DNA of 64,000 bases from Triticum aestivum (Eukaryota > Streptophyta > Magnoliopsida > Poales > Poaceae). Position 1 is the stretch's first letter. Each line of letters starts with the position of its first letter. Made by a program: the position numbers and the translations under genes. The notes beneath the pieces are model-generated. The model was given only the letters and a program-made list of their open reading frames with translations, searched no databases and was not told where the DNA came from. The DNA is taken from contig NC_057807.1 in the NCBI RefSeq assembly GCF_018294505.1, positions 141,598,461 to 141,662,460 of the forward strand, written 5' to 3'. Shown piece by piece: positions 57,744-64,000 of this stretch.

Positions 57744-60700
57744 CTATGGGTAAAACTTACGAAGATGTTCAATGTTCCAGGAGTTGCTCACCGGAATGCC
57801 ATCTTCGGTCTCAAGGCGGACAGCGCCAGGCCTAGTGACTCGTTTCACCCGATAAGGGCCTTCCCACTTCGGCGTCAACTTGTTGGAATTCTTGGCGGAC
57901 TGAACGCGCCGAAGAACAAGGTCGCCTTCCTCGAAGCTTCTGGCCTTGACTTTGCGGCTATGGTAGCGACGCAAAGCTTGCTGGTAGCGAGGGGCTCGCA
58001 CAGCAGCCTGAAGACGGTCTTCCTCAAGGAGCAGCGGGTCATCTTGTCGCAGCTGCTCTTGCTCGAGCTCATCATAAGCGAGCACTCGAGGCGACCCATA
58101 AACGAGTTCCGTGGGGAGAACTGCGTCTGCTCCATAGACTAGAGCGAAAGGTGTCTGGCCAGCGGCTCGATTTGGCGTCGTCCTGATCGACCAAAGAACC
58201 ACCGGCAGCTCCTCGATCCAGTTTCTTCCGCACTTGCGCAGCCTGTCGAAAGTTCTGGTCTTGAGCCCGCGTAGCACTTCAGCATTTGCCCTCTCCGCTT
58301 GACCGTTGCTTCTTGGATGAGCAACAGAAGCGAAGCAGACCTTGGCGCCAAGATCTTGGACATACTGCATGAAGGTGTGGCTCGTAAATTGCATGCCGTT
58401 GTCGGTGATGATCCTGTTAGGAATCCCGAAACGGCAAACAATCGACCTCAAGAACTTGACTGCTGACTGTGCTGTCACCTTCCTCACTGGCTGCACTTCC
58501 GGCCACTTTGTGAACTTGTCGATTGCAACGTACAAGAACTCAAAGCCCCCGACAGCTCGGGGGAAGGGGCCGAGGATGTCGAGCCCCCAGACCGAAAATG
58601 GCCAGGATAAAGGGATCGTCTGGAGAGCTTGAGCTGGCTGGTGTATCTGCTTGGAATGGAACTGGCACGCTTCACACTTGGTTACTTGTGCAGTTGCATC
58701 CTGGAGGGCTGTCGGCCAGAAGAAACCTTGCCGGAACGCTTTGCCGGCAAGTGCTCTCGCGCCAATGTGGTGGCCACATATGCCACCATGTATCTCTGCC
58801 AGCAGCTGTTGTCCATCTTCCCGGCAAATGCACTTCAATTTCACGCTGTTGAGTCTTATTCTGTATAGTGTGCCGTCGACAAACTTGTACATACTTGACT
58901 GCCGGGCTACTCTTTCCGCTTCTTCTTGCTCTTCGGGAAGCTCTCCTGTCTGAAGGAAATGGACAATCAGTTGTGCCCATGCTGGAGCCTGTGGCTCGAC
59001 AACAAGGACTAAAGGCACATCTGCTGCTGCGGGAACATCCGCTTCCACGGCAAGGGCCTGCGACCCTGCCGGAGCTTGATGCTCCCCGGCAAGCTTGCCG
59101 GAGCAAAACTTGTCGAGAGCGTCTGCTTCAACGGAACAAACCATAAGGCTTGCCGGAGCAGACTGCTCCTCAGCACCCCTGGTGTTGATCTTGGGGACCT
59201 TCTTGGCGGCGGCTTCGGGAAGCTCTGCCGGAAAGTAGTCACCAGAAACCAACTTCCTCTTCTTGCTCTGTCCGGTTGACGGTGTCACGGATGGTTGAGT
59301 CAGCTTGAGCACAAAGATCCCTGGTTCCACAGGCAACTTTAGTGCAGCGCACTTTGACAAGCCATCAGCAATATCATTCTGAGCTCTTGGAACATGTTCC
59401 ATTTGCAGGCTGTCAAAGTGCTCTTCTAGCTTCCTCACTTCATCAACGTATGCTTCCATCAACGGACTCTGGTAGTTCTTGTTTACTTGGCGGACGATAA
59501 GCTGCGAGTCACCCCTTACAATGAGCTTCTTGATCCCAAGGTCTGCTGCGATCCTGAGACCGGCAAGCAAGCCTTCATACTCTGCAGTATTGTTCGTTGC
59601 TTGCTCCTTGGGAAAGTGCATCTAGACTACGTACTTGAGGTGCTCTCCGGTGGGTGCGATAAGTAGCACGCCAGCACCGGCGCCTTGCAGCGAGAAGGCA
59701 CCATCAAAGTACATGAGCCACTCCTTGCTTGTCTCCTTGACGGGGATGCTCGTTTCTAGAATTTCTTCGTCTGGGGTTGGCGTCCACTCTGCTATGAATC
59801 CTACCAACGCTCTACTTTGGATTGTTGAAGTGCTTTGAAACTTGAGGCCAAAGCTTGACAGTTCCAGTGCCCACTCGACAATCCTGCCTATTGCTTCTGG
59901 ATTCTGCAGTATCCTCTTCAGCGGAAAGCGAGTGACAACTGTGATCTCATGTGCCTGGAAGTAATGGCGCAGCTTTCTCGAGGCCATGAGAAGGCCGAAA
60001 AGCAACTTCTGCACACCAGAGTACCTTGATCTAGCCTCCTGGAGAAGGGAGCTGACAAAGTAAACTGGGCGTTGCACCATTTTCTTCTGCACCTCTTTGC
60101 ACACCTGCGCAGATCCATCTTTGTCGGGACCAGAGCTTGCCGGCGAAGCCCCCTGCTTGTCGCTGGATTCACTTGCCGTGGTTGCTGGCTCATCGTCCGC
60201 CTCCCTCTCCGTTACTAACGCAGCACTAACCACTTGATTGGTTGCCGCTAGATACAGTAGCAACTTCTCTTGTGGCTTAGGTGCGACAAGTATTGGAGTG
60301 GAGGACAGGTATCTCTTCAAGTCCTGCAGCGCAGCCTCCGCTTCCGGAGTCCATTTCATTGGACTTGCCTTTTTCAATATTTTGAAAAACGGCAGGGCGC
60401 GCTCAGCAGACTTAGAGATAAACCTGCTTAGAGCGGCCACGCAACCGGCAAGCCTTCGCACATCCTTGACGCGCTTTGGTGCTTCAATCTGCTCGATGGC
60501 CTTGATCTTGTTGGGGTTTGCTTCGATTCCCCGCTGAGACACAAAGAACCCGAGAAGCTTGCCGGAAGGGACTCCAAACACGCACTTCTCGGGGTTGAGC
60601 TTGAGGTTGATCTAGCGCAGATTTGCAAAAGTTTCTTCTAAATCTTGGATCAGGGTAGCCTTGTCTTTGCTCTTGACCACTATATCATCCATGTAGGCTT

Positions 60701-61277
60701 CCACATTTCTATGTATCTGCGGCTCAAAAGCGACATGAACTACTCTTGCAAACGTTGAACCAGCATTCTTCAACCCAAAGGGCATCCGTACGAAACAGTA
60801 TGTGCCACATGGGGTGATGAATGCGGTTTTCTCCTCATCTTCTTCTGCCATGAAGATCTGATGGTATCCTAAATACGCATCAAGAAATGAAAGCAAATCA
60901 CATCTGGCTGTGGAGTCAACAATCTGGTCTATGCGCGGCAAGGGAAATGGATCTTTGGGACAAGCTTTGTTGACATCAGTGAAGTCTATGCAAAGCCTCC
61001 ATTTCCCGTTAGCCTTGAGCACGACTACAGGATTGGCCAACCACGTGGGATGGAGCACTCCTCTGACAAGGCCTGCTGCTTCCAACTTCCTGATCTCTTC
61101 TGCAATGAACTCTTGGCGCTCCACTGCTTGCTTCCTGACTTTCTGCTTGACGGGTCGCGCATGAGGACAAACGGCTAGGTGGTGCTCAATTACTTTCCTG
61201 GGAACACTGGGGATATTAGACAGTTGCCATGCAAACACGTCGACATTCGCCCGCAGGAAAGCAACGAGCGCGCTTTC
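57744..61277 (-). pseudogene. Element B pol: RT, RNase H, integrase (stops only)
   Basis: One frame, no frameshift. RT: VVLKANGKWRLCIDFTDVNK, FPLPRIDQIVD, FLDAYLGYHQI, VRMPFGLKNAGSTFARV, YMDDIVVKS. Degenerate RNase H/connection: LLLYLAATNQVVSAAL. Second RNase H: YFDGAF, AEYEGLLAGLRIAADLG, RGDSQLIVRQVN. Integrase: ICGHHIGARALAGKAFRQGF, CEACQFHSKQ, GLDILGPFPRAV, IITDNGMQFTS, HPRSNGQAERAN, then a complete tail (VLRRVQSAKNSNKLTPKWEG) ending 57744. Stops: TAG 60612-60614 (Lys in A) and TAG 59622-59624 (Gln in A). All three integrase catalytic residues and the YMDD box are intact. It would copy and insert the element if the stops were absent. Confidence 0.9.
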
Positions 61278-62195
61278 CTATTTGGGATCAAGGGTGGCAC
61301 TGATGGTGAAGGTACCACCAGTGCCGTCCTCCTTGGCGGACACCTTCTTGGTCCCAGGTGGAGCTGCCATCGTCTTCTTGTACTTGCCGGTGGAGCTCGA
61401 TGGTGCGTCCTCGACGGTAGCACAGCACTCCGAAGAGGTGTGCTTGCCGGAGTGGGCATCAAAGCTCTTGCTGGACTTGGTCTTCCTCTTCCCCCCGGGA
61501 GATTCAGCGGCAAGTGACTTGTGATCGGCTGCGGCTGCTGCATCCCGGTAGATCTTGTTGGCGCAGATAAGGGCATCTTTCTTGTCGCCAGAGACAGAGA
61601 TAACGCTTATCGGGCCTGGCATCTTGAGTATGTTGTAGGCATAATGAGAGGCTGCCATGAACTTGGCGAGTGCAGGACGGCCGAGGATCCCATTGTAGGG
61701 CAATGGAATATCAGCCACGTCAAAGGTGACTCTCTCAGTTCTGAAATTCAGTTCACTGCCAAATGTGACCAGCAGCGTGATCTTTCCCTTCGGCTTGCTC
61801 CTTCCCGGGTTGATTCCTTGGAATGCGCCGGTCTCTTCAAGCTCGCTGTCAGGGATCTGGAGTTTCTGGAGGACCGCGGAGGATATCAGGTTCAAGCCGG
61901 CCCCGCCATCAACTAGCATCTTCGTGACCTTGAGGTTGCGGATGGTTGGCGAAACCAACATCGGCAAGCACCCGACCGCAGTTATGCGATCAGGGTGGTC
62001 CTCAATGTCGAAGATGATAGGCGTGCTGGACCATTTCAGAGGCTTGCGTGACTCCACGGATGGTTCCGCTGCATTAACTTCCCGCATCCACTGCTTGAGT
62101 TGGCGGTGTGAAGCATGCAGGGAAGCACCACCGTCAACGCACAGGACCTCCGTGGCTTTCTGAAATTCCTGCTCATCGGCCTCGTCATCATCCAT
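61278..62195 (-). pseudogene. Element B aspartic protease region
   Basis: Same frame as pol. Active site MLVDGGAGLNLISSAVLQKL; YNGILGRPALAKFMAASHYA follows. It begins in an Asp/Glu-rich linker and ends in a Ser/Lys-rich spacer and TAG 61278-61280, at the same codon as in A. Confidence 0.85.
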
Positions 62196-63989
62196 GTCTT
62201 CATCGTCGTCATCGTCTTCATCCTTGTCGCGGCCACGGGGAGGTCTGTCTCCTTGTCACTGCTTGGCCTTGCCGCTGCGTCCTCCCCGGCCGGGGCGTTT
62301 CTTGCCGGCTCCACCAGCACCTTCCTGGGCCTTCTCCATGTCGCGTCGCTCGTACTCAGCTTTTTGCAGCTCAACAAGCTGCTCAACCTTCTTGCAACTC
62401 TGGAGATCGTGGCGCTTGGTGCGGTGGATCTTGCAATACTGCTTGCCGGAGCTGTCCTGCTTGTCGGCGGCCGCCACAGGCTGGGCCTCCTTGCCGGAGC
62501 CACCATCCTTAGTTTCCTTGGCGCCACCTCCGTTGTCGGTCTGCTCGACAGCTAGCACTTCCTTGCCCTTCTTCCTTCTGTTGTTCCGCCGCCGGCCTTT
62601 CCTTGCCGGGGCGGCATCTTCACTGTCTGATCCTCCTGCTCCTGTATCCTCTCCGGGGAGCCTCCTCCCCTCTTCAGCACGTGCGCACTTGTCGGCCAGG
62701 GCGTAAAGCTCGCTGACATCCCTGATCTTGCACATCGCCATCTATTCCCTCATCCTGCGGTTTCGCAAGTTCTGATGAAACGCGCTGATGACCACGGCAG
62801 GGTGGACGTCTGGGATGTTGTGCTGCACACGGCTGAATCTCTGAATGAACTTGCGCAGGGACTCTCCTTCCTTCTGGGCGAGCAGATGAAGGTCGCTCTC
62901 TTGGCCATGTGGCTTGTGGCCGCCTGTAAAGGCGCCGACAAACTGATGGCACAGATCTACCCAAGAGGAGATGGAGTTGTCCGGCAAGTGCATGAGCTAG
63001 GATCTGACGTTGGGCTTGAGCACCAGCGGGAAGTAGTTGGCAAGGATCTTGTCATCTTGTCCTCCGGCAGCTTGCACCGTGATGGTGTAGATGCTGAGGA
63101 ACTCCGACGGATGCGACTTGCCGTCGTACTTCTCCGGTACGTCTGGTTTGAAGTTCTTCTTGCTGGGCCACTGGACCTGCCGCAGCTCATGGGTGAACGC
63201 AGGGCAACCTACCGGTTATGGCAAGTCGCCTGGTTCCCCCGGCGCGTGCATGTCGACAGAGGGCCCAGCGCGCTAGTCAGATTGACGCCGCGCTTCTCTT
63301 CGACGCTCGATGCGGGTACGAGCGTCCTCTTGTTGTCGTTCGTGCAGAACTTGGCGCTGGTCGCGACGAGCTCGTGGATCCGACGACGCGGTGGAGCCGC
63401 TGTCGGGGTGGATCCGGCGAGTCGGCGATCTTGGCCTTTGGCGGAGAGTGCATGGAAGTTGCACCCCCATCTGTCCTATTGCCATCGGCTCGCGTCCGGC
63501 AGTCTTGCCGCGACAGCAAGGTGCTTGGTTGCCGCGCGGTGTCGCCGTTGGCGAAGCCGATGAGGCTCTGGATCGTGGCCCTCCATTCGTCGGTCTTGTC
63601 CGCTGTGGGAGGGTAATCAAGAAGCAGTTGGGCTCGCGCCAAGGCTTCTGCTGGCGTGGTTGGTGGCAGCGGTGAACGGTGCGAGGAGCGAGATATGCTC
63701 GGACTTCTAACTAGGTTAGAAGGAGCAGTATCCTGTCCAGGCGACCGCACTTCACTGGGGCCAGCACGCTGGCGTGCATGCTGGTCTTGAACGCCACGCG
63801 AACCACCAGCTTGATCTTGATCCAGCGGGCGTATGGCGCTGCGAACGCCATGACGCTGCTGGTCCCGCGCCTCCTGAGACGGGCGCGGTGCACGTACGGA
63901 CGCCGAGGTCTGCGCAGCCTTGTCCTTGGACCTGGCAGCGCTATGAGCTCCCTCGTCGGCGCCCGTTCTTCTGCCGGCGTCCACTCCAC
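62196..63989 (-). pseudogene. Element B gag, N-terminus beyond the window
   Basis: Enters at the right edge with DAGRRTGADEGAHSAARSK. A 2-bp deletion near 63438, relative to A, shifts the frame. Core blocks are FKPDVPEKYDGKSHPSEFL, SWVDLCHQFVGAFTGGHK and ESLRKFIQRFSRVQHNIPDV. A C-x2-H-x4-H-x4-C motif follows (YCKIHRTKRHDLQSC, about 62398-62442). Stops: TAG 63273-63275 (Gln in A), TAA 63216-63218, TAG 62997-62999 (Trp in A), TAG 62742-62744, TGA 62256-62258 (Arg in A). Confidence 0.85.
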
Positions 63990-64000
63990 CGTCTGTTTGC

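Larger units (their letters stand above)
51893..64000 (-). mobile_element. Element B: second Tat-lineage retrotransposon, 5' end outside window
   Basis: Minus strand. 3' LTR (51893-52821), antisense gene with promoter, integrase-RNaseH-RT-PR-gag, running off the right edge inside the gag N-terminus. Same family as A. The polyprotein frame is continuous from about 63430 to 57744 apart from stop codons. B is inserted in element F; flank CATGG (51888-51892) should be one target duplication copy. Confidence 0.9.

Noticed and set aside
1..64000. tRNA, rRNA, other structural RNA genes or CRISPR arrays
   Set aside because: None found. The tRNA-like signals are primer binding sites of 12-13 bases beside LTRs, and the periodic arrays lack CRISPR spacer structure.

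Overview
This window looks like repeat-dense intergenic DNA from a large grass genome. Wheat or another Triticeae species is most likely, an inference from the element types recognised: Athila elements with LTRs starting TGATACGTC, Tat elements carrying an antisense gene, chromodomain gypsy elements, CACTA and SIRE-like Copia elements. I see no conventional single-copy host gene, no RNA gene and no CRISPR array. Almost every base falls in a nested stack of transposable elements. Letters A-F below are local labels.

Layout. 1-13644 is element A, a Tat-lineage Ty3/gypsy element on the minus strand whose 3' end lies left of the window. It has an antisense gene on the plus strand, broken gag-pol, a head-to-head duplicated gag, and a 5' LTR carrying a hAT-type MITE. 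A sits in the 5' leader of element D (13645-22744, plus strand, Tekay/Del-like chromovirus). D's 3' LTR contains a Copia solo LTR with target-site duplication. D in turn sits in element E (Athila type, minus strand), whose visible pieces are 22745-24801 and 36157-41059. E is also split by element C (24807-36156), a complete minus-strand chromovirus with both LTRs, PBS, PPT and the target duplication GAACA. 41060-41492 is an older LTR-like fragment, cut by a CACTA-type DNA transposon (from 41493) that holds gene-like cargo, including a broken DEDDy-exonuclease-like gene. Element F (Athila type, minus strand, no RT or integrase, from 46076) sits in the CACTA element. F is split at 51892 by element B (51893 to the right edge), a second copy of the A family.

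How the parts work together. Each retroelement uses its LTR promoter for a gag-PR-RT-RNaseH-INT polyprotein. The A/B family also carries an oppositely oriented gene next to the 3' LTR, with its own TATA box and four exons in its second part; its 3' end converges on that of pol. Nearly all polyproteins are broken. C (one frame, three stops) and the first antisense ORF of B (intact, 445 codons) are the best preserved. Many stops are CAG to TAG changes, as expected from decay of methylated, silenced repeats.

The observations most worth following up are the antisense spliced gene of A/B, the palindromic gag of A, the leader ORF of C, the captured exonuclease and promoter-bearing ORF in the CACTA element, and the periodic palindrome array in the Copia solo LTR.
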